A stretch of 8,244 nucleotides of DNA from Bacteroidia bacterium (GCA_030431945.1 JAUIIF010000176.1:1-8244); one strand, 5' to 3'; counted from the first letter of the stretch, positions 1 through 6,166 are shown. The notes: generated by a model from the letters alone, not told the origin. Numbers and translations: made by a program.

Positions 1-1
1 G

Positions 2-385
2 GGAGATGCGGATGATGATTCTTTTCTCAGTTATGCCGTTGGCCAGGATAACCTGGAGCTGGTTCGTTTCATTCTGGCGAACGGTGGGGACTTACAACAG
101 CGCGATGTCAACCCTAACGTCGGCTGCCCTCCCATTCATAATACTGAAAGCATTGCGATGCTAAAGTTACTGATGGAGGCAGGTGCCGACGCCACTGGCC
201 AGTGTGCTAACGGACGAACCCTATTGCACTATACCGCTAAGGATAATTTGCCGGAACTGGCGCAATACCTCCTGGAAAATAAAATCGTTGATCCGGCCGT
301 AAAGGATAAAAATGGGGAGACGGCCCTGGATTATGCCGCTAAATACCGTGCCCCTGAAGTGGCGGAATTACTGGAAGGAAGATAA
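2..385 (+). CDS. Ankyrin-repeat protein, 3' part only
   Basis: The frame is open from the left edge (first full codon at position 2) to a TAA at 383-385, giving 127 visible residues; the true start lies outside the window, so the ATG at 158 is probably internal. The protein reads as about four ankyrin units. The clearest are NGRTLLHYTAKDNLPELAQYL and the final NGETALDYAAKYRAPEVAELL, with the usual G-TxLHxA core followed by an amphipathic LxxLLL helix; earlier units contain LELVRFILANGGD and IAMLKLLMEAGAD. Ankyrin repeats mediate protein-protein binding and do not by themselves reveal the partner. No signal peptide or catalytic domain is visible in this part. It stops 70 bases before the next start, on the same strand. 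Family assignment is firm; function is unknown. Confidence 0.88.
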   Translation, partial: GDADDDSFLSYAVGQDNLELVRFILANGGDLQQRDVNPNVGCPPIHNTESIAMLKLLMEAGADATGQCANGRTLLHYTAKDNLPELAQYLLENKIVDPAVKDKNGETALDYAAKYRAPEVAELLEGR

Positions 386-455
386 GACTTCACCCGAAAT
401 GCGCGGACCGGCACCGTATTTTTACCCGGCTCCCCGTTGCAAATTTGTCTGCTCC

Positions 456-1604
456 ATGTTGCGTTTCTTGCTCCTACTCTTCCTTCTTTGCGGCTGCTCG
501 CTCTCTGCGCAGCATACCCTCACCGGCTCGCTCACCGACGAAACAACCGGGGAGCCAGTAGCTTTCGCCACGGTCTACCTCGACGGTACCTCCAAGGGAG
601 AAGTGACCGGCGATGACGGCACCTTTACCCTCACTGACGTTTCCTTACCAGCGACCCTGGTGGTGAGTCACCTGAATTACGATAATCAGACGCTGAACCT
701 AACGGCCCCCGGGCCGCCGCTGACGCTGCGCTTATCGCCGCAGGACGCCGTACTGACCGGCGTGGAAGTGACGGACCGCAACACCAGGGCGGAAACCCTG
801 GCCGAGTTCCGCGAGCTTTTGCTGGGTAAGGATGCCTGGGGTAAAAAAGCCGTGATCCGTAACGAGGAAGCCCTGCGCTTCGACCGCGATTATTACCAGC
901 GGACCCTGACGGTAGACAACGAGAAAATACGGTCCATGCTGCTCGCAAAGAACCGGCGCGGGGCCCGCTGGTCGGAGGATGGAACCACCTATACCTACGA
1001 ACAACGCAAAAACCTTAAGGCCATCTCCCTGGGCCCGCTGCAAATTGACCTGCCCCACCTCGGCTACCAACTGCGGATGGACCTGAGCGAATTCCGGGCG
1101 GATTACCAGGAGGGAAGGCGTGCCTACCTCGGGACTTTTTTCTTCTCGGAGGCAGACAAGGTGAAGAAAAAGCACTTACGGAACCGGGAACGGGCTTACC
1201 TCGGGTCCGCCATGCACTTCGCCCGGTCTTTACTCTCCGGCAACCTGGCCAGGAATGGCTTCAAAGTCGTTGAGGTAATCAAACACCGGCAACCGAAGCG
1301 GGAAGAGATTCAGGAAATTGAACTGACGGATTATCTCCACCAGGTCAGTGACCACCTCTGGGAACTGCGCGGCCTGCAGGGGCGAGATTTTGCGGTCCTG
1401 TATTACGGAGACGGCAGGCAACGACCTCTGCCGCCGTGGAAATGGGACCGGACCCAGCCGGTGCAAGCCAGTTTTCACGTGGACGGAGAACGGTGCCTGC
1501 TCATCGCCGGAGGTGGATTCGGGGATGCCAATATTGCCTTTTCGGGCTACATGGGGACCCGCGGACTGGCCTGGGGGCTCCCGGTAGACTACACGCTGGA
1601 ATAG
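456..1604 (+). CDS. Exported protein with CarboxypepD_reg-like domain
   Basis: This 382-residue protein has a start chosen at 456 because it begins a clean signal peptide (MLRFLLLLFLLCGCSLSAQ). The frame is open back to an ATG at 312, but that start would overlap the ankyrin gene and put 48 unlikely residues ahead of the signal. Cleavage after SLSA, leaving Gln first, is the common Bacteroidota pattern; the LCGC segment could alternatively be a weak lipobox. Residues about 20-105 (HTLTGSLTDETTGEPVAFATVYL..., then GEVTGDDGTFTL) match the carboxypeptidase regulatory-like beta-sandwich found at the N-terminus of many Bacteroidota outer-membrane proteins. The remaining ~275 residues resemble the conserved, uncharacterised C-terminal region of standalone proteins of this kind (LGYQLRMDLSEF, AYLGTFFF, YLGSAMHFARSLLSG). 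No TonB plug or barrel follows, so it is not a SusC-type transporter. Location is probably periplasm or outer membrane; function is unknown. Confidence 0.85.
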   Translation: MLRFLLLLFLLCGCSLSAQHTLTGSLTDETTGEPVAFATVYLDGTSKGEVTGDDGTFTLTDVSLPATLVVSHLNYDNQTLNLTAPGPPLTLRLSPQDAVLTGVEVTDRNTRAETLAEFRELLLGKDAWGKKAVIRNEEALRFDRDYYQRTLTVDNEKIRSMLLAKNRRGARWSEDGTTYTYEQRKNLKAISLGPLQIDLPHLGYQLRMDLSEFRADYQEGRRAYLGTFFFSEADKVKKKHLRNRERAYLGSAMHFARSLLSGNLARNGFKVVEVIKHRQPKREEIQEIELTDYLHQVSDHLWELRGLQGRDFAVLYYGDGRQRPLPPWKWDRTQPVQASFHVDGERCLLIAGGGFGDANIAFSGYMGTRGLAWGLPVDYTLE

Positions 1605-1682
1605 GCGCGGCCGCCGGTGCGAAGAAAAATTTTCAGGAAGAGCCGGCTCCCCTTACCTGGTCTTTGCACCGGCGGCCGCGCC
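1604..1682. repeat. Long inverted repeat / hairpin after the exported-protein gene
   Basis: Bases 1604-1620 and 1666-1682 are perfect 17-bp inverted copies (GGCGCGGCCGCCGGTGC and its complement). After one G-T position (1621/1665) the pairing continues four more bases, giving a 22-bp stem with a 35-base loop (1626-1660). The left arm starts on the last base of the TAG stop codon. There is no T-run after the right arm, so it is not a classical intrinsic terminator, although it could still stabilise a 3' end. The loop contains smaller palindromes (AAAATTTT, GAGCCGGCTC). Confidence 0.85.
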
Positions 1683-1779
1683 CTGCTGCTTCGCCAAAAT
1701 ACTCCTTCGGCTTCGGTTGGTCAGGTCTGCAAAGCAGAGATATTTCCTCCCCGGCGTCAGGAGCGCACTTCCCTCGCCG

Positions 1780-1787
1780 TACCTTTG
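1780..1787 (+). promoter_or_regulatory. Probable gldC promoter, -7 element TACCTTTG
   Basis: TACCTTTG fits the Bacteroidota -7 consensus TAnnTTTG exactly and ends 16 bases before the gldC ATG, implying a very short leader of about ten bases. No good TTTG -33 element is seen 19 bases upstream (1757-1760 reads TCAG). The assignment therefore rests on the -7 box and its position. Confidence 0.55.
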
Positions 1788-1803
1788 CCGCAAAATTGAT
1801 GTC

Positions 1804-2163
1804 ATGGCTAAAGAAGTTGTCAAAAAGCGTAGCAAGATCTCCATTGAAGTGGGGCTGAATCAGGAGCAAATGCCCGTAGAAATGAAGTGGGGGGCTTCGG
1901 ATAAGCCCGGCCCGAGTGAAGGTTGCAAAGGCATGCTCCTTTCCCTGTTCAACGAACAGACGAAGGAGACGATGAAAATTGACCTGTGGACCAAGGAAAT
2001 GCAGGTAGTGGAAATGGACCGGTTTATGTACCAGACCTTACGCGGCCTGGCGGATACCTACTTCCGGGCAACGGGAAATAAAGAACTGGCCAACCAGATG
2101 CAGCAATTTGTCTTCTTTTTCGGCCAGGCTACCGGCGCTATTCCGAAGGAAGGCGAGGTCTGA
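1804..2163 (+). CDS. gldC: Gliding motility protein GldC
   Basis: The 119-residue soluble product matches GldC, a small protein of Bacteroidota gliding bacteria, in length and in its conserved core: residues 44-62 (MLLSLFNEQTKETMKIDLW) followed by TKEMQVVEMDRFMYQTLRGLADTYFRAT. GldC was identified genetically as gliding-associated in Flavobacterium johnsoniae. It lacks a signal peptide and membrane segment, so it is expected in the cytoplasm, and its biochemical role is not established. The ATG at 1804 gives the family-like start MAKEVVKKRSKISIEVGL; the frame is open to 1717, but that extension has no family resemblance and would cover the promoter element. Other gld genes are not adjacent here. 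An inverted-repeat cluster follows the stop. It could act only in gliding or Type IX-associated processes; this window does not decide. Confidence 0.9.
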   Translation: MAKEVVKKRSKISIEVGLNQEQMPVEMKWGASDKPGPSEGCKGMLLSLFNEQTKETMKIDLWTKEMQVVEMDRFMYQTLRGLADTYFRATGNKELANQMQQFVFFFGQATGAIPKEGEV

Positions 2164-2181
2164 GCTGACCGATGATTTATT

Positions 2182-2200
2182 TAACTGCAAACCGCAGTTA
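2182..2200. terminator. Small hairpin just after gldC
   Basis: TAACTGC (2182-2188) and GCAGTTA (2194-2200) form a perfect 7-bp stem with a 5-base AAACC loop, starting 18 bases after the gldC stop. There is no T-run on the plus-strand side, so termination is possible but not well supported. Confidence 0.35.
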
Positions 2201-2217
2201 GACCCAAACCACCACAC

Positions 2218-2246
2218 TATACCCAAGCCACTCCGGCTTAGGTATA
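2218..2246. repeat. 12-bp imperfect inverted repeat
   Basis: TATACCCAAGCC (2218-2229) faces GGCTTAGGTATA (2235-2246) across a 5-base loop, with one mismatched pair. Part of the right arm, CTTAGGTATA, recurs at 2357-2366 as a direct repeat on the far side of the next inverted repeat. Confidence 0.6.
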
Positions 2247-2248
2247 CC

Positions 2249-2333
2249 GGACATTTTTTGGCTCCCTCTCCGCTGAGCCCTTAGGCGAAGCGAGTTGGAG
2301 AGGGCGGGGGAGAGGTCAACCCGTAAAATGTCC
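2249..2333. repeat. Nested inverted-repeat element (GGACATTTT...CCCTCTCC)
   Basis: An outer pair, GGACATTTT (2249-2257) and AAAATGTCC (2325-2333), encloses an inner pair, CCCTCTCC (2264-2271) and GGAGAGGG (2297-2304). The downstream tail GCGGGGGAGAGG and the CCCTCTCC core resemble short interspersed repeats seen between genes of many bacteria. That resemblance is from memory and copy number cannot be tested here. There is no open reading frame of a transposase and no T-run. Confidence 0.6.
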
Positions 2334-2531
2334 AGGAGTGTGGCACACCACTTTAACTTAGGTATAATTACCTCGCAAAAGGCAGCAGGTTTCTCTCCTT
2401 CAGCACGGGGCGGCAGCGCTCCGCCCGCCCGTTTTACGCAGACCCCGCACGGGAAAAGGATGGATTTTTTACCCAGAATTCATCTTTTTTTAATTTCTCC
2501 GTAAGACCAACCGATTGCATTTTTAGGGGCG

Positions 2532-2562
2532 TTTGTCTATTGGTCCTCAATGCCTACCTTCG
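2532..2562 (+). promoter_or_regulatory. xylA promoter, TTTG-N19-TACCTTCG
   Basis: TTTG at 2532-2535 is followed by exactly 19 bases and then TACCTTCG at 2555-2562. The Bacteroidota primary sigma consensus is TTTG-N19-TAnnTTTG, so the only departure is one base in the -7 box. Transcription would begin near 2567-2570, leaving a leader of about 70 bases before the xylA ATG. This is the best-matching promoter in the window. Confidence 0.72.
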
Positions 2563-2639
2563 GTTGCTGTTACAATTATTATCTGAGCTGACGGGCGAAT
2601 TAATCGCGCCTGCTTATCATCAAAACTACCATAAGAGCT

Positions 2640-3950
2640 ATGGCCTATTTTTCTGAGATTCCCCAAATTCGTTTTGAGGGCAAAGAGAGTGACAACCCTC
2701 TCGCATACAAATACTATGACAAGCACCAGGTAGTTGCCGGTAAGACCATGAACGAACACTTTAAGTTCGCGATGGCCTGGTGGCACACCCTCTGCAATAC
2801 GGGCGGCGACCCCTTTGGCCCCGGAACTGCCGCCTACCCGTGGCTGCAGGCTGATGACCCGGTGCAGCGGGCCAAGGATAAGGTAGACGCAGGCTTTGAA
2901 ATCCTGGACAGGTTGGATATGGACTACTTCTGTTTCCACGATGTCGACCTGCTGGATGAGGAAGGCGCCGATCTGGATACTTACGGCCGCCGCCTGGAAG
3001 AAGTAACCGATTACCTCAAGGCAAAGATGGCTGCCGACGGCCGCAAAGTACTCTGGGGTACCGCCAACCTGTTCAGTAACCCCCGTTACATGAATGGCGC
3101 GAGTACCAACCCTGACTTTAACGTGGTAGCCTACGCCGGCGCTCAACTGAAAAATGCCATCGATGCCACCATCAAGCTGGACGGCGAAAACTACGTCTTC
3201 TGGGGCGGCCGCGAGGGCTATATGAGCTTGCTGAATACGGACCTTGGCCGCGAAGTGGACCACCTCGCCCAGTTCCTCACCATGGCCCGGGATTACGCCC
3301 GCAAGCAGGGCTTCACCGGTACGTTTTTCATCGAACCCAAGCCGTTTGAACCCAGCAAGCACCAGTACGACTTTGACAGCGCTACGGTCGCCGGATTCCT
3401 GCGCAAGTACGACCTGATGGATGACTTCAAGCTCAACATTGAAGTTAATCACGCCACCCTGGCACAACATACCTTTCAGCACGAGCTGGCCGTTGCCGTC
3501 TCCGAAGGCCTTCTGGGAAGCATTGATGCCAACCGGGGCGATTACCAAAACGGTTGGGATACGGACCAGTTCCCGACTAACGTGCCCGAACTGACGGAAG
3601 CCATGCTCGTTATCCTGGAAGGCGGCGGCCTGCAGGGAGGAGGCGTCAATTTTGATGCCAAAACCCGGAGAAATTCCACGGACCTGGTCGACATCTTCCA
3701 CGCCCACATCGGCGGGATGGACGCCTTCGCCCGCGGACTACTGGCCGCAGATAAAATTCTGACTTCAAGCAAGTACAAAGCCATGCGGGAAGAGCGCTAC
3801 AGCTCTTTCGACAGTGGTAACGGTAAGGCTTATGAAACAGGTAAGCTAACCCTTGAAGAACTGGCCAAGATCGGTTACGCCCAGGGCGAGCCACGCCAGA
3901 CCTCCGGCCGGCAGGAACTCTACGAGAATATCCTTACGCAGTACAGCTAG
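2640..3950 (+). CDS. xylA: Xylose isomerase, class II
   Basis: XylA interconverts D-xylose and D-xylulose (also D-glucose and D-fructose) in the cytoplasm, the first step of the isomerase route into the pentose phosphate pathway. The 436-residue length suits the longer class II enzymes. Active-site residues are all present: catalytic His100 and Asp103 in FHDVD, the WGGREGY signature at 188-194, Glu232 and Lys234 in IEPKP, Glu268 and His271 in IEVNHATLAQH, Asp296, Asp307 and Asp309 in SIDANRGDYQNGWDTD, and Asp339. These provide the two metal sites (Mg, Mn or Co in the family) and the hydride-shift machinery. Numbering from the ATG at 2640 agrees with the E. coli enzyme within one residue, supporting this start. 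It has its own promoter and a strong terminator, and no xylB, transporter or regulator is adjacent, so it is probably transcribed alone. Confidence 0.98.
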   Translation: MAYFSEIPQIRFEGKESDNPLAYKYYDKHQVVAGKTMNEHFKFAMAWWHTLCNTGGDPFGPGTAAYPWLQADDPVQRAKDKVDAGFEILDRLDMDYFCFHDVDLLDEEGADLDTYGRRLEEVTDYLKAKMAADGRKVLWGTANLFSNPRYMNGASTNPDFNVVAYAGAQLKNAIDATIKLDGENYVFWGGREGYMSLLNTDLGREVDHLAQFLTMARDYARKQGFTGTFFIEPKPFEPSKHQYDFDSATVAGFLRKYDLMDDFKLNIEVNHATLAQHTFQHELAVAVSEGLLGSIDANRGDYQNGWDTDQFPTNVPELTEAMLVILEGGGLQGGGVNFDAKTRRNSTDLVDIFHAHIGGMDAFARGLLAADKILTSSKYKAMREERYSSFDSGNGKAYETGKLTLEELAKIGYAQGEPRQTSGRQELYENILTQYS

Positions 3951-4039
3951 CGATCCGGGCCATGAGTACACCGTAAAATGGCCTGCAGAATATTCGCTCG
4001 CGGACTGCGTCCGTAGCATCCAAATAAGTTTTAAGTGCC

Positions 4040-4084
4040 ATGCCACTGGTTTCCCGGAGCGGAAATCAGTGGCATTTTATTTCT
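4040..4084 (+). terminator. Intrinsic terminator of xylA
   Basis: Bases 4040-4054 (ATGCCACTGGTTTCC) pair with 4061-4075 (GGAAATCAGTGGCAT) over 15 positions, with one G-T pair and a 6-base loop. They are followed directly by TTTATTTCT (4076-4084). Stem, loop and T-rich tail fit a Rho-independent terminator on the plus strand, 89 bases after the xylA stop. The gap before it (3951-4039) also holds a small CGGAC/GTCCG hairpin at 4001-4013. Confidence 0.88.
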
Positions 4085-4110
4085 CCTGCGGGATTAAGTA
4101 TCTTACCACT

Positions 4111-4173
4111 CGCAACCCGCAACTCGCAACCCGCAACCCGCAACCCGCAACCCGCAACCCGCAACCCGCAACC
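4111..4173 (+). repeat. Tandem heptamer array, 9 x CGCAACC
   Basis: Nine head-to-tail copies of CGCAACC fill 63 bases. Eight copies are identical and the second (4118-4124) ends in T instead of C. The array ends one base before the ATG at 4175, so it occupies the place where a leader or ribosome-binding region would be. Near-perfect identity suggests recent slippage or expansion. It is not CRISPR-like: the units are contiguous, with no spacers. Confidence 0.97.
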
Positions 4174-4174
4174 C

Positions 4175-4705
4175 ATGCAATACCAGGAATCCCAGAAGTT
4201 TAACCAGTGGTGGCTCTGGCTGCTCAACATGGTGGTTTTTATGGGGGTGAGCATCATCGGTTACACCAGCTGGCAGAACGGAGACGGCCTGGGGACGGCC
4301 TTGTTGGGGCCGGCGGTAATGGCCCTCGTGATGATCCTGCTGGCCATGGTGGAATTAAGAACGGTGATTACGGAAGACGGGATCGAGGTCAGGTTCTGGC
4401 CCTTTGGCCGCCGTCGCATTTTTAAGTCGGAGGTTAAAAAAGCCGTAGTGCGCAAGTATATGCCCCTCAAGGAGTACGGTGGGTGGGGGTACCGGATCGG
4501 ACCCCACGGTAAGGCCTACAATATGCAGGGAAATCACGGGCTGCAGCTTGAGTTTCAGGACGGGGAGCGGCTCCTGATCGGTACGCAGCGGCCGGAGGAA
4601 TTACAAGCCTTCCTGGTGGAATACTTTGCCGACCAAAATGAGCTCACCGATGAGGCAATTACCCTCAAGTTGAAAGAACTCCGGGAAGAAAGGCTGGAAA
4701 AATAG
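4175..4705 (+). CDS. Two-helix membrane protein with PH-like domain, unknown function
   Basis: A 176-residue protein with two predicted membrane helices at about residues 12-33 (WWLWLLNMVVFMGVSIIGY) and 40-61 (GTALLGPAVMALVMILLAM), joined by a short loop. They are followed by a soluble domain (62-155) and a charged C-terminal tail. The soluble part alternates short beta strands (TEDGIEVRFWPF, then the WGYRIGPHGKAYNM and LQLEFQDGERLLIGTQRPEEL segments), the pattern of bacterial PH-like membrane-associated domains; I do not recognise a named family with certainty. An ATG at 4040 in the same frame would extend the protein through the terminator hairpin and heptamer array, so 4175 is preferred. 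No conventional Shine-Dalgarno is visible because the repeat array abuts the ATG. The following kbp-type gene starts 103 bases on and may or may not be co-transcribed. Confidence 0.78.
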   Translation: MQYQESQKFNQWWLWLLNMVVFMGVSIIGYTSWQNGDGLGTALLGPAVMALVMILLAMVELRTVITEDGIEVRFWPFGRRRIFKSEVKKAVVRKYMPLKEYGGWGYRIGPHGKAYNMQGNHGLQLEFQDGERLLIGTQRPEELQAFLVEYFADQNELTDEAITLKLKELREERLEK

Positions 4706-4808
4706 TGACCTGTGAATCACCCGTCCGTCTGAACAAATGAGTAAGATTAACGATATTACTTCCGGAAAAGGAATTGTTCTTTTTCGTAAACAAAAACCTA
4801 TCACTATT

Positions 4809-5258
4809 ATGGGATTAATCTCCTTCCTCAAAGAAAAAGGCGCCAGCCTTTTTGGTAAAAAAGAGCAAGAGGTAACTAAAGAAGTTGCCCTGACCAAAGT
4901 ACAGAAACTCGAAGCAGAGATTAAGCGGCTTGGTCTTAACATTAATGACCTGCGCCTCGAACTGTGCGAACAGGTGATCGTTCAGGGGGCTACCGATACC
5001 ACTGAGCAGGCAGAAAAAGTGGTGCTGGCCCTCGGTAACATCGAAGGAATCGGCTCCGTAGATAACCAAATCTACGTCGCTAACCCCGAGCCGGAAGCCG
5101 TATTCTACACGGTGCAGGCGGGCGATAGCCTCTCCAAAATCTCCAAGGCACAGTACGGTGACCCGATGCGCTACGAGCAGATCTTCGAGGCCAACCGGCC
5201 GATGCTCAGCCACCCGGACAAGATTTACCCCGGGCAGGTACTGCGGATTCCGCAATAG
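4809..5258 (+). CDS. kbp: BON-LysM protein of the Kbp/YgaU family
   Basis: The product from the ATG at 4809 is 149 residues, the same length as E. coli Kbp (YgaU), and shares its layout. It has an N-terminal amphipathic start (MGLISFLKEKGASLFGKK), a BON domain at about 22-90 (with VVLALGNIEGIGSVDNQI), and a LysM domain at about 98-148 (FYTVQAGDSLSKISKAQYGD, then IFEANRPML, PDKIYPGQVLRIP). E. coli Kbp is a soluble K+-binding protein; LysM domains generally bind peptidoglycan-type sugars, but there is no signal peptide here, so cytoplasmic location is likely. Whether K+ binding is conserved is inference. The frame is open to an ATG at 4737, whose 24 extra residues are not part of the family. 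It runs convergently toward kdsA with a strong hairpin between. Confidence 0.92.
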   Translation: MGLISFLKEKGASLFGKKEQEVTKEVALTKVQKLEAEIKRLGLNINDLRLELCEQVIVQGATDTTEQAEKVVLALGNIEGIGSVDNQIYVANPEPEAVFYTVQAGDSLSKISKAQYGDPMRYEQIFEANRPMLSHPDKIYPGQVLRIPQ

Positions 5259-5272
5259 GCAGGAAGCTTTAA

Positions 5273-5316
5273 TGCAGCAAGGGCCGTTAGTCATCAGACT
5301 AATGGCCCTTGCTGTG
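5273..5316. terminator. Hairpin between convergent kbp and kdsA, probable two-way terminator
   Basis: AGCAAGGGCCGTTAGT (5276-5291) pairs with ACTAATGGCCCTTGCT (5298-5313) across a 6-base loop, with one G-T pair. The stem extends by C5275-G5314 and two G-T pairs. It sits 15 bases after the kbp stop and about 40 bases after the kdsA stop on the other strand. Neither side has a clear T-run, so efficiency is uncertain, but position and stem length favour a shared terminator. Confidence 0.72.
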
Positions 5317-5356
5317 TTCAGGGGGGTAGTGTCAGCGCTTGGGGCCGGGCCCGCCA

Positions 5357-6166
5357 CTAACTTACCGCTTCCCGGATTCGCAGCAGCTTCGTCAGGATAC
5401 CTTCCAGTTTATCCAGCGGCAGCATATTGGCGGCGTCGCTTTTGGCGCTGGCGGGGTTGGGGTGCGTTTCCATGAAAATGCCGTCGGCCCCAACGGCGAT
5501 GGCTGCCTTGGCGATGGTTTCGATCAGGGCGGGTTTGCCGCCCGTTACGCCCGTCGCCTGGTTAGGCTGCTGCAAACTGTGGGTGCAATCCATCACCACG
5601 GGGCTGCCCAGTTGGCGCATGACCGGAATGCCCCGGAAATCGACCACGAGATCCGTGTAGCCGAAAGTAGCGCCGCGTTCGGTCAGCCAGACCTGGTCGT
5701 TTCCGGAATCCAGTACTTTTTGCCGGGCAAAGGACATGGCTTCCGGGCTAAGAAACTGTCCCTTCTTAATGTTCACCACCTTACCGGTATTGGCGGCAGC
5801 AACGAGCAGGCTGGTTTGCCGGCAAAGGAAGGCCGGAATCTGCAGCACATCCACGTAACGGGCAGCCAGGGCGGCCTCTTCGTCTGCGTGGATGTCGGTA
5901 GTGGTGGGTAAGTCAAAACGTTGCCCCACGGCCGCCAGAATCTCCAGCGCCCTTTCATCACCAATGCCGGTAAAACTGTCGATTCGGCTGCGGTTCGCTT
6001 TGCGGTAGCTGCCCTTGAAAATGTAGGGAATGCCGAGTTTGTCAGTGATCTCGCCTACACGTTCGGCGATTTCCAGCGCGATGTCCTCACCTTCAATCGC
6101 ACAGGGGCCGGCGATGAGAAAAAAGCTGTTTTTGTCAGTGTGTTTAAGCTTGGGAACGCTGATCAT
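5357..6166 (-). CDS. kdsA: 3-deoxy-8-phosphooctulonate (Kdo-8-P) synthase, metal-type
   Basis: KdsA condenses phosphoenolpyruvate with arabinose 5-phosphate to Kdo-8-phosphate, the committed step to Kdo for the lipopolysaccharide inner core; it is a cytoplasmic TIM-barrel enzyme. The 269-residue product shows the family blocks FLIAGPC (16-22), FKGSYRKANRSRIDSF (50-65), LQIPAFLCRQT (108-118), NIKKGQF (132-138), TERGATFGYTDLVVDFR (162-178) and METHPNP (232-238). The predicted metal ligands are Cys22, His196, Glu233 and Asp244, matching the Aquifex-type metal-dependent class; E. coli-type metal-free enzymes have Asn at the Cys position. The start at 6166 places GPC at a normal distance from the N-terminus. 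The frame stays open to 6358, but that extension is low-complexity and unlike the family. A promoter-like TACCTTTG lies 44 bases upstream. No other Kdo or lipid A gene is adjacent. Confidence 0.97.
   Translation of the reverse strand: MISVPKLKHTDKNSFFLIAGPCAIEGEDIALEIAERVGEITDKLGIPYIFKGSYRKANRSRIDSFTGIGDERALEILAAVGQRFDLPTTTDIHADEEAALAARYVDVLQIPAFLCRQTSLLVAAANTGKVVNIKKGQFLSPEAMSFARQKVLDSGNDQVWLTERGATFGYTDLVVDFRGIPVMRQLGSPVVMDCTHSLQQPNQATGVTGGKPALIETIAKAAIAVGADGIFMETHPNPASAKSDAANMLPLDKLEGILTKLLRIREAVS

Larger units (their letters stand above)
2164..2639. other. Gene-free gap between gldC and xylA
   Basis: These 476 bases contain no convincing coding region. They hold three inverted repeats in the first 170 bases (entered separately), then a small GC hairpin (GGGCGG 2408-2413 / CCGCCC 2421-2426) followed shortly by TTTT, A/T-rich sequence around 2465-2500, and the xylA promoter at 2532-2562. 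The last ~75 bases form the probable xylA leader, in which no known riboswitch was recognised. Confidence 0.7.

Noticed and set aside
1436..1858. A 140-codon plus-strand frame overlapping two genes
   Set aside because: It runs out of frame across the end of the exported-protein gene, the long hairpin and the start of gldC, so it is a shadow frame.
2295..2504. A 69-codon plus-strand frame in the gldC-xylA gap
   Set aside because: It starts inside the CCCTCTCC/GGAGAGGG repeat, has no recognisable domain and covers GC hairpins; its composition looks non-coding.
2547..3707. A 386-codon open frame on the minus strand across xylA
   Set aside because: It lies antisense to a certain xylA and its product has no family features. 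It follows from codon bias of the GC-rich real gene.
4111..4173. Possible CRISPR array
   Set aside because: Units are only 7 bp, contiguous and without spacers, and no cas genes are near.
4040..4174. Extended start for the membrane protein, translating the heptamer array as PATRNPQ repeats
   Set aside because: The extension would run through the xylA terminator hairpin and place a repeat-encoded tail before a natural membrane-protein start. The ATG at 4175 is simpler.
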